A stretch of DNA of 64,000 nt from Clostridia bacterium (GTDB lineage Bacteria; Bacillota; Clostridia; Oscillospirales; Acutalibacteraceae), in the NCBI GenBank assembly GCA_017437005.1, contig JAFSBZ010000017.1, forward strand, positions 30,599-94,598, in the 5' to 3' direction. The translations under genes and the position numbers were made by a program. A model generated the notes under the pieces. The model worked only from the letters and a program-made list of their open reading frames with translations, searched no databases and was not told the DNA's origin. Shown here piece after piece: positions 32,095 through 40,653 of the stretch; position 1 is the first letter of the stretch, and the number at the start of each line of letters is the position of its first letter.

Positions 32095-33894
32095 ATGAAA
32101 ATCATTTACAAAGATGGTACTGTTGCGGAAGCCGAGGCTTCCCAGGAGCTTGAAGTACTACGTCACTCTGCCGCGCATATTATGGCTCAGGCTGTAAAGC
32201 GCCTTTATCCCCATGCCGATTTTGGCTATGGTCCTGCAACCGAAAAAGGCTTTTACTATGATATTGACCTTGGTGATACCAAGCTTTCTGACGAGGATTT
32301 GGCTGCTATTGAGGCAGAAATGAAAAAAATCACAAAAGAAAATTTGCCTATTCGCCCTTACGTTATGTCACGTGAAGAGGCAATTGCACATATGCAAGAG
32401 CTTGGCGAAAAGTATAAGGTTGAGCATATTGGTGATTTGCCCGAAGATGCCCAAATCAGCTTCTTTAAGCAAGGCGATTACGTAGATATGTGTACAGGCC
32501 CTCACCTTTGCTACACAAAGGCACTTAAGGCATTTAAAATCACAGGTCAGTCGGGCGCTTACTGGAAAAACGACAAAAATAACAAGATGCTTACCCGTAT
32601 TTACGGTACCGCGTTCAAAACTCAGGAAGAGCTTGACGCATACTTAAAAATGGTTGAAGAAGCAGAACGCCGCGACCACAATAAGCTTGGCCGTGAGCTT
32701 GGTTTCTTTACTACAGTTGACTCAATCGGTCAAGGCTTACCAATCCTTTTACCAAAGGGCTCACGCGTAATTCAGCTATTACAGCGCTGGGTTGAAGACG
32801 TTGAGCAAGAGCACGGATATCTGCTTACAAAAACTCCTCTTATGGCAAAGCGTGACCTTTACCGCATCTCTGGTCACTGGGATCACTACCTTGACGGTAT
32901 GTTTGTGTTGGGTGACCCACATGACGAAGAAAAAGAATGCTTGGCAATGAGACCTATGACCTGCCCGTTCCAGTATCAAGTATTTCTTAATGCTGCTCGC
33001 AGCTATCGTGATTTGCCAATGCGTTTGGGCGAAACCTCTACCCTCTTTAGAAACGAAGATTCGGGCGAAATGCACGGTCTTATCCGTGTGCGCCAGTTCA
33101 CAATTTCCGAAGGTCACTTGGTGCTTCGCCCCGACCAATTAGAGCAGGAATTTGCCGACTGCTTAAGCCTTTGCAAATATTTCCTTGGTACTGTAGGTCT
33201 ACTCGAAGACTGTACCTTCCGTTTCTCACAATGGGATCCTAACAATACCGACAAGTACGAGGGTACCGCAGAACAATGGAACACCGCACAGGCTACTATG
33301 GAAAAGATACTTGAGCATTTGGGTGTTAAATATGAAATTGGTATTGACGAAGCTGCATTCTACGGACCAAAGCTTGATATTCAGTACAAGAATGTATTTG
33401 GTAAAGAGGATACTATTGTTACAATTCAAATAGATATGCTGCTTGCTGAAAAATTTGGTATGTACTATACCGATGCTGACGGTCAAAAGAAATTGCCATA
33501 TATCATTCACCGTACAAGCCTTGGTTGCTACGAGCGTACACTTGCATACCTTATTGAAAAGTACGCAGGTGCGCTTCCTACCTGGATTTCACCCGAGCAG
33601 GTTCGTATTCTTACCATTACTGACCGCGCAAACGACTATGCTGAAGAAATTCGCGCACAATTGGCCGCTAAAAAGTATCGCGTAAGTGTTGATGACAGTC
33701 AAAACACACTTAAATATAAAATCAGAAATGCACAGCTTGAAAAGGTGCCATATATGATTATTTTGGGTGACAAGGATATTGAAAACAAAACGGTATCTGT
33801 TCGTCACCGTTCGGGCGAAGACCTTGGTGCTATTAGCATGGAGCAGTTCCAAACAATTCTCGCCGATGTTGTAGACAACAAACTTAAAAAGTAA
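32095..33894 (+). CDS. thrS: Threonine-tRNA ligase lacking most of the TGS domain
   Basis: Charges tRNA-Thr. The 599-residue protein is about 40-50 residues shorter than the usual enzyme: only the first strand of the N-terminal TGS domain (MKIIYKDGTVAEAE) remains before the editing domain begins at LEVLRHSAAHIMAQ. Editing motifs HSAAH and CTGPHL are intact. The class II core has PMTCPFQYQ, the zinc ligands expected around these segments, FRNEDSGEMHGLIRVRQFT (motif 2) and the anticodon-binding domain from about residue 500. AAAGGA precedes the ATG. Confidence 0.95.
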   Translation: MKIIYKDGTVAEAEASQELEVLRHSAAHIMAQAVKRLYPHADFGYGPATEKGFYYDIDLGDTKLSDEDLAAIEAEMKKITKENLPIRPYVMSREEAIAHMQELGEKYKVEHIGDLPEDAQISFFKQGDYVDMCTGPHLCYTKALKAFKITGQSGAYWKNDKNNKMLTRIYGTAFKTQEELDAYLKMVEEAERRDHNKLGRELGFFTTVDSIGQGLPILLPKGSRVIQLLQRWVEDVEQEHGYLLTKTPLMAKRDLYRISGHWDHYLDGMFVLGDPHDEEKECLAMRPMTCPFQYQVFLNAARSYRDLPMRLGETSTLFRNEDSGEMHGLIRVRQFTISEGHLVLRPDQLEQEFADCLSLCKYFLGTVGLLEDCTFRFSQWDPNNTDKYEGTAEQWNTAQATMEKILEHLGVKYEIGIDEAAFYGPKLDIQYKNVFGKEDTIVTIQIDMLLAEKFGMYYTDADGQKKLPYIIHRTSLGCYERTLAYLIEKYAGALPTWISPEQVRILTITDRANDYAEEIRAQLAAKKYRVSVDDSQNTLKYKIRNAQLEKVPYMIILGDKDIENKTVSVRHRSGEDLGAISMEQFQTILADVVDNKLKK

Positions 33895-33900
33895 TATAAA

Positions 33901-33935
33901 ATTAATGGCTTGGAGATTTTCTCCAAGCCATTAAT
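33901..33935. terminator. Bidirectional terminator after thrS
   Basis: A perfect 16-bp stem ATTAATGGCTTGGAGA / TCTCCAAGCCATTAAT between convergent thrS and the pgsA-like gene. Confidence 0.9.
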
Positions 33936-33936
33936 T

Positions 33937-34512
33937 TTACTCTTTTTCTTTTTTTATTGCCTTTACGTCTGATTTGGTGTAAAGGAATGATGATACAACC
34001 ATCATAACAATACATACAAGAATCAAAACGTTTGAAACGGTAGATGGAATATTAAACCACACGATATGTATAAACATCATTGAATAAATGAGCACAGTAT
34101 TTAATTTTCCATGCCATTTAGCCGCTACAACAAAACCCGCTTTTTCAAGCGTTATCATATTCATTATTGCGGCGAGCGCTTCCTTTATGATTAAAATAAT
34201 CAGTGGTATCAGCATAAGCGGAAAACGCGTTACAAGACAAAATAGCATTGCAATTTGCGTAAGCTTATCTGCCACCGGATCAAATGCCTTTCCAAAGTCG
34301 CTTATCATATCAAATTTTCGAGCAATGAAACCGTCTACAATATCGGTAATGCCTGATATTATAAATATTATCGTTGTCCAAAAATAACTTTTTTCAAAGC
34401 AATACAGCCATACGATTATCGGTATCAGACATAATCTAAAAAACGACAAAATATTTGGTATGGTAATGATTTTATCTTTATATCTATCTGTGTTTTGAGT
34501 AACCGTAAAAAT
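33937..34512 (-). CDS. CDP-alcohol phosphatidyltransferase, PgsA-like
   Basis: An integral membrane enzyme of about 190 residues with the family motif DIVDGFIARKF followed by GKAFDPVADK (pattern D-x2-DG-x2-AR-x8-G-x3-D-x3-D) and four to six membrane segments. It probably makes phosphatidylglycerol phosphate from CDP-diacylglycerol and glycerol 3-phosphate. The start is unclear. The conserved N-terminal ITIPNILSFFRL is encoded, but no ATG is in frame: an ATG at 34516 is one base out of frame across a five-T run, and a TGA precedes an ATT at 34512. TTG at 34449 would cut off the conserved start. Confidence 0.8.
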   Translation of the reverse strand: MFTVTQNTDRYKDKIITIPNILSFFRLCLIPIIVWLYCFEKSYFWTTIIFIISGITDIVDGFIARKFDMISDFGKAFDPVADKLTQIAMLFCLVTRFPLMLIPLIILIIKEALAAIMNMITLEKAGFVVAAKWHGKLNTVLIYSMMFIHIVWFNIPSTVSNVLILVCIVMMVVSSFLYTKSDVKAIKKEKE

Positions 34513-34534
34513 TCATCTCCTATAAAAAACCGCG

Positions 34535-35917
34535 TTACACAAGCGGCACTACAAATGCGCCCTCGCCATACTCAAACTCAAAGCGGTATTTATTTTCTTC
34601 GTCAAGCTCTACAATTTTAGGTGTTCCGTCAAAGCCCTTACCGCCGTAAACTGCTAACTTACTACAATCCTTAAATGTAATTGTAGCAACGTTTGTTGGC
34701 TTGTCACTCAATGCATAGTTAACAAGCATATATGCTTCGCCATATTTTTCGCTGACAAAGCGGCTAATTGCAAGGTCAGAAGAAGAAATCGCTTTTTGGA
34801 AATGCTTGGCATTTTCAAATTCTCGGTCCAACATTGCCATCATATCGGTATTGCTGCTAAAGCCTACGGGGTTTCTTGCAATTATACTATCCCAATCATA
34901 AGCTAAAATTACGCTCGAAAATGACTGTATTTCTTTATGTATATCCTTCAACCAATAGTACATCTCATTGGGTGTACTGTCTTGGTTTAAAATACAATGC
35001 TCGTACATATATTCAATTGTTCCGTCTTCGTTATATGTTCTTGGCACCTCGTAACAATAATATTGTATATGGTCAAAGCCAAACGCGAGTGCAATATTTA
35101 CCTGCAAACGCATATCGCCTTCTGTAAGCACCGAAGCAAATTCATTAGTAACACTGCTTTGTATAATTGCCGTTTTATAAGCATCATGTTTTTTTGCAAG
35201 GTTAGCAATAATTTCGTGGCCTAAAAGCCAATCCTTATGACGTGTACACCTGTATATTTTTTCATCGGGGAATGGATAACAGTCAACCGAAATAAACTTT
35301 TTGTCAAAATGAGTCATTATCTCTTTTTCATAGGTATCGACAAGCTCATCGTAATCTGCAAAATCCCAATATGTTCCGCCTGCATATCGCGGTGAAATAT
35401 TTACCATGTAATAAGCGTCAGGATAAACCTTTTGAAAATCATCCATCATAGCTTTACTGTTATATCTGCCGTCATAGTGCTCCTTTGAGGGCTCATCAAC
35501 AATGCTTACACCTGTAATTATATCTTTATAATCCCCATATAGATCATATTGACTAAACGGTGTTTTGCTAAAGTAATCAAGATTATTTTCCGACCAGGTT
35601 GCTAACCAATCGCCGTATTGCAAAATCGCCTTTAGCCCCGTTTTTCGACAAAGCTGGAGCGCCTTCATAGTACGGTCAGAGCCAAGATAAAACTGATGCT
35701 CACTATCTTTTTCAAGAGAATGATTAATCATTGCCAACGTAGTAAAACCGACATCTTTATACTGCTTAAAGCTTTCTTCGGTTATTTCATACGGTGCCCA
35801 AAAGCCTGATATTTCAAACGACTTTTCAGGATATTTAGGTAATCCGTCTGATTTACAGCCTACCATTGAAGCAATCATAACAACCGTTAAAAATAAAACT
35901 GTTATCTTTCTTATCAT
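34535..35917 (-). CDS. Secreted lipoprotein, probable TIM-barrel glycosidase, array member 1
   Basis: A 460-residue protein with a lipoprotein signal (MIRKITVLFLTVVMIASMVGC, lipobox MVGC), so it is anchored outside the membrane. It shares with four neighbours the order EISGFWAPYEITEE, LAMINHS, KAILQYGDW, YKDIITGVSIVDEP, FISVDCYPF, HIQYYCYEVP and a C-terminal beta-rich domain ending YGEGAFVVPLV. A D-E-P at the end of a predicted strand 4 and the S-V-D-x-Y-P-F strand are typical of (beta/alpha)8 glycosidases of clan GH-A, which makes the Glu a candidate acid/base. I cannot assign a family. It has its own promoter at 35948-35976. Confidence 0.7.
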   Translation of the reverse strand: MIRKITVLFLTVVMIASMVGCKSDGLPKYPEKSFEISGFWAPYEITEESFKQYKDVGFTTLAMINHSLEKDSEHQFYLGSDRTMKALQLCRKTGLKAILQYGDWLATWSENNLDYFSKTPFSQYDLYGDYKDIITGVSIVDEPSKEHYDGRYNSKAMMDDFQKVYPDAYYMVNISPRYAGGTYWDFADYDELVDTYEKEIMTHFDKKFISVDCYPFPDEKIYRCTRHKDWLLGHEIIANLAKKHDAYKTAIIQSSVTNEFASVLTEGDMRLQVNIALAFGFDHIQYYCYEVPRTYNEDGTIEYMYEHCILNQDSTPNEMYYWLKDIHKEIQSFSSVILAYDWDSIIARNPVGFSSNTDMMAMLDREFENAKHFQKAISSSDLAISRFVSEKYGEAYMLVNYALSDKPTNVATITFKDCSKLAVYGGKGFDGTPKIVELDEENKYRFEFEYGEGAFVVPLV

Positions 35918-35947
35918 AGCACAACATCCTTCATTATGGTTTTATTT

Positions 35948-35976
35948 ATTATACTGCTAAATTTTGCTAAATTCAA
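35948..35976 (-). promoter_or_regulatory. Promoter of array member 1
   Basis: On the minus strand TTGAAT (35976-35971) and TATAAT (35953-35948) stand 17 bases apart, about 31 bases before the start codon. Confidence 0.7.
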
Positions 35977-35993
35977 TCTATATTTTAAAAGCC

Positions 35994-36017
35994 AAAACTC
36001 CCCTTTAAAAGAGGAGC
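35994..36017 (-). terminator. Weak hairpin after array member 2
   Basis: CTCC and GGAG arms around an AT-rich loop, followed on the minus strand by TTTTGG and CTTTT. A short stem, so only a possible terminator. Confidence 0.35.
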
Positions 36018-36025
36018 TTATTTAT

Positions 36026-37645
36026 TTATATAAGCGGTATTATAAACACACCTTCACCGTACTCAAGTTCAAGAGTAAGCTGTCCGTTTTGATCAATTTT
36101 TACAATTTGGGGTACATCGCCTTTTGCGGCATTATATATAGCAACCGACTTGCAATCTCTGAATTTTGCTGTAATAGTACTGCCTTTTCTATCAGCAAAA
36201 TTCACAAACATATATCCCTCGCCATATTCTTTGTTTGTAAATCGACTAACAAGCGCCTCTTGGGTCGCGGTAGCCGACACAAAGTGTTTTGGATCTTTAA
36301 AGCTTTTAACATTAAAATCCTTGTCATAAACCAATGTAGCAACTCGGCCGATATAATCCTCTGTGCCTAAAATTCCGATTGATTCATCCCAATCATATGC
36401 AAGTATTACATTAGAAATATTTTTTAATTCGCTGTGTAACTTCTGCAAATGATAGTATATTGGGCTTGGAGTATTGTCTCGATTAAGTATACAGTAATCG
36501 TACATATATACCATTGTGCCATTGCTAATTGAACCGGGAACTGAATAACAATAATATTGAAGTGTATCTGCGCCAAATGCCAAAGCAGAATTTATCTCCC
36601 AGCGCAAATCACCCTCACTAAGCTCCATTTCAAACTCTTTGTTCCCCGTGTCAGCACCACCAACACTTGACTGTAAAATATATCCCGGTTTTACACCGTA
36701 TTTTTTTGCCGAATTTGCTATATATTCATAATTTAGAGCCAATGTACCGTCGTCTTGTTTTGAACCTTCATGGAACGGATACACGTCAACCGATACAAAA
36801 GGATTTTCAAACGGTTCCATAAAGGTTTTTTCGTAAAGCTCCATCATTTCATCGTAAGAAGCAAATCCGCGACTCGAACTCGCTGTATATGGTATTAGAT
36901 TTACTATAAATTTAGCGTTAGGATAAACCTTTTTGAAATCATTAATAAGAGTTTTATCTCCATACAACGGAAAATGACGATCTTTATACGGTTCATCGCA
37001 AATATGAACACCCGTAATAATGTCCTTGTAATCGCTATAAAGGTCGTATTTACTAAAAGGAGTATTACCATTATAGTTTTTGTCACCGCTTACACGTTCG
37101 GCCATCCAATCATTGTAGTTTAAAATAGCCTTAAGACCTACCTTGCGACAAACCTCAAGAGCCTTCATCGTGCGTTGAGAACCAAGATAAAATTGCTCCT
37201 CGCTTGTGTTGCCGAGCGAATGATTTATCATTGCAATAGTAGTAAAACCAGCGTTTTTATACGTTGTAAAGCTTTCTTCTGTTATTTCATACGGCGCCCA
37301 AAAACCCGATATTTCAAAAATGCGATTTGCAAATTGCGGCAATTTACCCTCAGACAAGGTTGGTAAACTACCGGTATATGGTTTTAAAGTGTCTTGCTCG
37401 TTGTTAGAAACATCGTTGTCAGAATTTGAAGAAGAATTTTCACTTGATGTATTATTCTGCGTGTTAGAATTATCTTGCTGTAATATTGGTGGATTGTTTT
37501 CAGTACCTTCTATTATTTCAACAGTGCCCCAGGCAATCTCAGAATTTTCACCCGAGCTATATGCACTTTGTTCATTAATTTTTCTACACGATGCAAATGA
37601 AAATACCATTGCTGTCACAAGTATAAAGCATAAAAATTTTTTCAC
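36026..37645 (-). CDS. Secreted lipoprotein, probable TIM-barrel glycosidase, array member 2
   Basis: The longest member, 539 residues. After the lipobox (FASC) it has an extra Asn/Ser/Glu-rich linker of about 80 residues (NSNTQNNTSSENSSSNSDND) that would hold the catalytic part away from the membrane. The core repeats the family motifs: EISGFWAPYEITEE, TIAMINHSLG, ILNYNDW, GVHICDEP, VSVDVYPF, LQYYCYSVP, and the terminal YGEGVFIIPLI. It is closest to member 5, sharing YDEMMELYEKTFM and LQSSVGGAD. It begins 17 bases after member 3 with AAGGTGAG as ribosome binding site, so the two form one transcript. Confidence 0.7.
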   Translation of the reverse strand: MKKFLCFILVTAMVFSFASCRKINEQSAYSSGENSEIAWGTVEIIEGTENNPPILQQDNSNTQNNTSSENSSSNSDNDVSNNEQDTLKPYTGSLPTLSEGKLPQFANRIFEISGFWAPYEITEESFTTYKNAGFTTIAMINHSLGNTSEEQFYLGSQRTMKALEVCRKVGLKAILNYNDWMAERVSGDKNYNGNTPFSKYDLYSDYKDIITGVHICDEPYKDRHFPLYGDKTLINDFKKVYPNAKFIVNLIPYTASSSRGFASYDEMMELYEKTFMEPFENPFVSVDVYPFHEGSKQDDGTLALNYEYIANSAKKYGVKPGYILQSSVGGADTGNKEFEMELSEGDLRWEINSALAFGADTLQYYCYSVPGSISNGTMVYMYDYCILNRDNTPSPIYYHLQKLHSELKNISNVILAYDWDESIGILGTEDYIGRVATLVYDKDFNVKSFKDPKHFVSATATQEALVSRFTNKEYGEGYMFVNFADRKGSTITAKFRDCKSVAIYNAAKGDVPQIVKIDQNGQLTLELEYGEGVFIIPLI

Positions 37646-37662
37646 ATTCTCACCTTCATATT

Positions 37663-39066
37663 TTATACAATTGGTGTTACGAATACGCCTTCTCCGTAAT
37701 TTAACTCTATTGCTACATTACCGTTTTCATCCAATTCGGCTATTTCCGGTGTGCCGCTATAGCCTTCGCCACCGTAAATTGCTATTGCTTTGCAATCCTT
37801 AAACGTCAAATTTACAGTGTTATTATCACTTTCAGCTCTTGCAAAGTTTACAAGCATATATGCTTCGCCGTATTCTTCGCTTTTAAATTGACTTATTACC
37901 AAATCCTGCGTAGCAGTAGCCGAAACATAATGTTTTGGATTACTCAACTTTCTTGGGTCAAAATTTTCATCGTATTGCAATACGTTTGCGCGGAAGGTTT
38001 GGTCCACTGTGCCGGTAATAGCTATTGCTTCTTCCCAGTCATATGCCAATGCTACGCTTGCAAACTTTTGAATTTCTTGGTTAACAGTTTTTAAATCATA
38101 ATAGAGTTGATTTGGTGTGCCGTCTTGATTAAGTATGCAATGATCATACAAATAACCTTCTATCGTGCTACCGTCTTCGCTGTAGTAAGTTGGCACAGAA
38201 TAGCAGTAATACTGTAAATTATCCGCGCCAAACGCGATTGCCAAATACGCCTGCCAACGCATATCCGCCTGACTTAAGGCTTCCTTAAATTCGCTACCCG
38301 TGCTTGACTGTAAAATCATTGTAGTTTCGGCATCATATTTTTTAGCAGCCTTTGCAATCTCGTTATAGTTATAAACTATCATATTTTCAGGATTTTTTGA
38401 GTTAGAGAAAGGATAAACATCAACACAAACATAGGGTGTTTCAAATTTAGACATAATGGTTTCGCCATATATTTTCATCATTTCATCGTAATCGACAAAA
38501 TCTCGGCTTGTTACTGCCGTAGCAGGAATAAGATTTATCATATACTTAGCCTTAGGGAAAACCTTTTTAAAATCATCTATAAGCTCATCCTTGGCTAATT
38601 GTTCCATTGTTTCTTTATTGGGCTCATCGTTTATATGTACACCCTTTATTATATCCTTATATTCACCATATTGATCATAGGTGCTAAAAGGCTTATTATC
38701 AAAATACTCGTCACCCTCATTTGCTCGATTAAACCACGATGCACCATAGGCAATATAGGCATCAATACCTATTTTTTTGCACAATTTAAGCGCTTCTAAA
38801 GTGCGCTTTGAGCCTATATAATACTGATTTTCGCTGCTACGCGGTTGAGCATCGTGATTGGTAAATGAAAGCACGTTAAAGCCTGCGTTTTTATACTGTA
38901 AAAATGCTTCTTCGGTTATTTGATGCGGTGCCCACAAGCCACAAATTTCAAACTCTTGGCTGGGGTATTGGGGCAGATCCTTTTTCGATGGTTTGCCACA
39001 TGAGCACGAGGTACAACAAATAATACAAACCAAACAAATACAAATTAATTTTTTTAGATTTTTCAT
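37663..39066 (-). CDS. Secreted lipoprotein, probable TIM-barrel glycosidase, array member 3
   Basis: Starts at the ATG at 39066 (GGTGA upstream); 467 residues. The signal MKNLKKLICICLVCIICC is unusually cysteine-rich and several lipoprotein cysteines are possible (SCSCG). The core has EICGLWAPHQITEE, GVHINDEPNKE, VCVDVYPF, ILQSSTGSEF and LQYYCYSVP. It departs from the others at LSFTNHDA, where they have LAMINHS, so its binding site may differ. It is closest to member 4. First gene of a two-gene transcript with member 2. Confidence 0.7.
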   Translation of the reverse strand: MKNLKKLICICLVCIICCTSCSCGKPSKKDLPQYPSQEFEICGLWAPHQITEEAFLQYKNAGFNVLSFTNHDAQPRSSENQYYIGSKRTLEALKLCKKIGIDAYIAYGASWFNRANEGDEYFDNKPFSTYDQYGEYKDIIKGVHINDEPNKETMEQLAKDELIDDFKKVFPKAKYMINLIPATAVTSRDFVDYDEMMKIYGETIMSKFETPYVCVDVYPFSNSKNPENMIVYNYNEIAKAAKKYDAETTMILQSSTGSEFKEALSQADMRWQAYLAIAFGADNLQYYCYSVPTYYSEDGSTIEGYLYDHCILNQDGTPNQLYYDLKTVNQEIQKFASVALAYDWEEAIAITGTVDQTFRANVLQYDENFDPRKLSNPKHYVSATATQDLVISQFKSEEYGEAYMLVNFARAESDNNTVNLTFKDCKAIAIYGGEGYSGTPEIAELDENGNVAIELNYGEGVFVTPIV

Positions 39067-39101
39067 TTTATTCACCTTGCTAAAAATTATTTTATAGTAA
39101 A

Positions 39102-39130
39102 ATTTTAACACATTATGTGATTATAATCAA
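39102..39130 (-). promoter_or_regulatory. Promoter of array members 3 and 2
   Basis: TTGATT (39130-39125) and TAAAAT (39107-39102) on the minus strand, 17 bases apart, in a context CTTGATTATA...TGTGTTAAAATTTTACT shared with the promoter of member 4. Confidence 0.65.
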
Positions 39131-39133
39131 GAA

Positions 39134-39167
39134 AAACAAGGACCTTTACATAGAAAAGTCCTTGTTT
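39134..39167 (-). terminator. Terminator after array member 4
   Basis: Stem AAACAAGGAC / GTCCTTGTTT with a fourteen-base loop, directly behind the stop codon of member 4. Confidence 0.75.
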
Positions 39168-39174
39168 AAACATA

Positions 39175-40542
39175 TTATTTTGTTAATGGTGTTACAAACA
39201 CACCTTCACCATATTCGAATTTAAGTTCAAATTTGCCGTTTTCATCAAGCTCTACAATTTTAGGTGTTCCATCATAATCAGCGCCGCCGTATATTGCAAT
39301 AGCATCACATTCTTTAAAGGTAGCAGTTATAGTATTGCTTTCGCTCAATTCTTTGGCAAAATTTACAAACATATACGCTTCGCCGTATTGCTCGCTTAAA
39401 AACTTGCTTACTACTGTGTCATACGTACTCTCAACACCTACATAGTGCTTGGTGTCTTTGAATACTTTTTGGTCATAATTTTCATCGTACTGAATATAAC
39501 TCATACGATACGTTGAGTTAACTGTACCGGGAAATCCAAGTGAATCTTCCCAGTTATATGCTAATACGACACTTGCAAATTTTTGGACTTCGGCATTAAT
39601 CTCTTTAACATAGTCGTAAAGCACGCTGGGTGTACCGTCTTCATTTAAAATACAGTAATTATATGCTATACCCTTTGGAAGTGAATAGCAATAATACTGC
39701 AGGTTATCTGCACCAAAAGCAATTGCTAAATAGGCTTGCCAACGCATATCTCCTTCGCTCAATGTATCCTTAAACTCGTTACCCGTGCTTGATTGCAAAA
39801 TCATAGTTGTTTTTGCATTGTACTCTTTGGCCGCAATTGCAATTTTGTAATAATTTTCAAGTATACGCTCATCCTTGGTGTTCCAAAACGGATAACAGTC
39901 TACCGAAATGTACGGAACATCAAACTGACTCATTATGGCAGTGCTATAATGATTTAACAAATCGTCATACGTAGCATAACCTCTACCGTCCGGCCAAGTT
40001 ATATCACTTAAATTTATTATATAACTCGCATTGGGATAAACCTTTTTAAAATCATCTACAAGGGTTTTGTTGGCCATTTCATCCATTGTTTCTTTGTTGG
40101 GCTCGTCGCAAATATGAACACCGGTGATAATATCTTTATATTCACCGTAGAGGTCATATTTGCTAAAAGGTGTTTCACCGTTATAGTCCTCGCCCTCGCA
40201 TTGTTCGGCCTTCCAATCGTTGTAATTAAGTATTGCATTAAGACCCACTTTTTTGCAATTTTCAAGCGCTGTCATTGTGCGTTTAGAGCCAAGATAAAAC
40301 TGCTCTTCACTTGTATTGCCCAATGAGTGATTTATCATAGCAAGGGTATTAAAACCGGCATCTTTATAAAATCGTAGTCCCTCTTCACTTATATCATACG
40401 GTGCCCAAAAACCCGAGATTTCGAACTGCTGCGCTTCATACTGCGGCAAATCTTTTTCGGTTGGTTTTCCACAAGAGCAAAGTATACTAAAAAGCATACA
40501 TACAATAACAAATACGCAAATGATTCTTTTTAATTTTTTCAT
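39175..40542 (-). CDS. Secreted lipoprotein, probable TIM-barrel glycosidase, array member 4
   Basis: A 455-residue lipoprotein (signal MKKLKRIICVFVIVCMLFS, lipobox within ILCSC) with the same core: EISGFWAPYDISEE, LAMINHSLG, ILNYNDW, GVHICDEPNKE, ISVDCYPFW, ILQSSTGNEF, LQYYCYSLP, and a terminal YGEGVFVTPLTK. It lacks the insertion that members 2 and 5 carry after DEPY. It has its own promoter and terminator and so is an independent unit. Substrate unknown; an outer-surface role on host or plant glycans fits the GH29 and GH36 genes further along. Confidence 0.7.
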   Translation of the reverse strand: MKKLKRIICVFVIVCMLFSILCSCGKPTEKDLPQYEAQQFEISGFWAPYDISEEGLRFYKDAGFNTLAMINHSLGNTSEEQFYLGSKRTMTALENCKKVGLNAILNYNDWKAEQCEGEDYNGETPFSKYDLYGEYKDIITGVHICDEPNKETMDEMANKTLVDDFKKVYPNASYIINLSDITWPDGRGYATYDDLLNHYSTAIMSQFDVPYISVDCYPFWNTKDERILENYYKIAIAAKEYNAKTTMILQSSTGNEFKDTLSEGDMRWQAYLAIAFGADNLQYYCYSLPKGIAYNYCILNEDGTPSVLYDYVKEINAEVQKFASVVLAYNWEDSLGFPGTVNSTYRMSYIQYDENYDQKVFKDTKHYVGVESTYDTVVSKFLSEQYGEAYMFVNFAKELSESNTITATFKECDAIAIYGGADYDGTPKIVELDENGKFELKFEYGEGVFVTPLTK

Positions 40543-40579
40543 TAGCGGCCACCCCCGACAAATATTTATTTACAGTAAA

Positions 40580-40608
40580 ATTTTAACACACAACACTTAT
40601 ATAATCAA
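40580..40608 (-). promoter_or_regulatory. Promoter of array member 4
   Basis: TTGATT (40608-40603) and TAAAAT (40585-40580), 17 bases apart, in the same extended context as the promoter at 39102-39130. Confidence 0.65.
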
Positions 40609-40614
40609 GCAAAA

Positions 40615-40647
40615 AACGATGATTTTCTTGTATTGAAAATCATCGTT
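40615..40647 (-). terminator. Terminator after array member 5
   Basis: Perfect stem AACGATGATTTTC / GAAAATCATCGTT with a seven-base loop and a T run on the minus strand. Confidence 0.85.
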
Positions 40648-40653
40648 AAAAAA

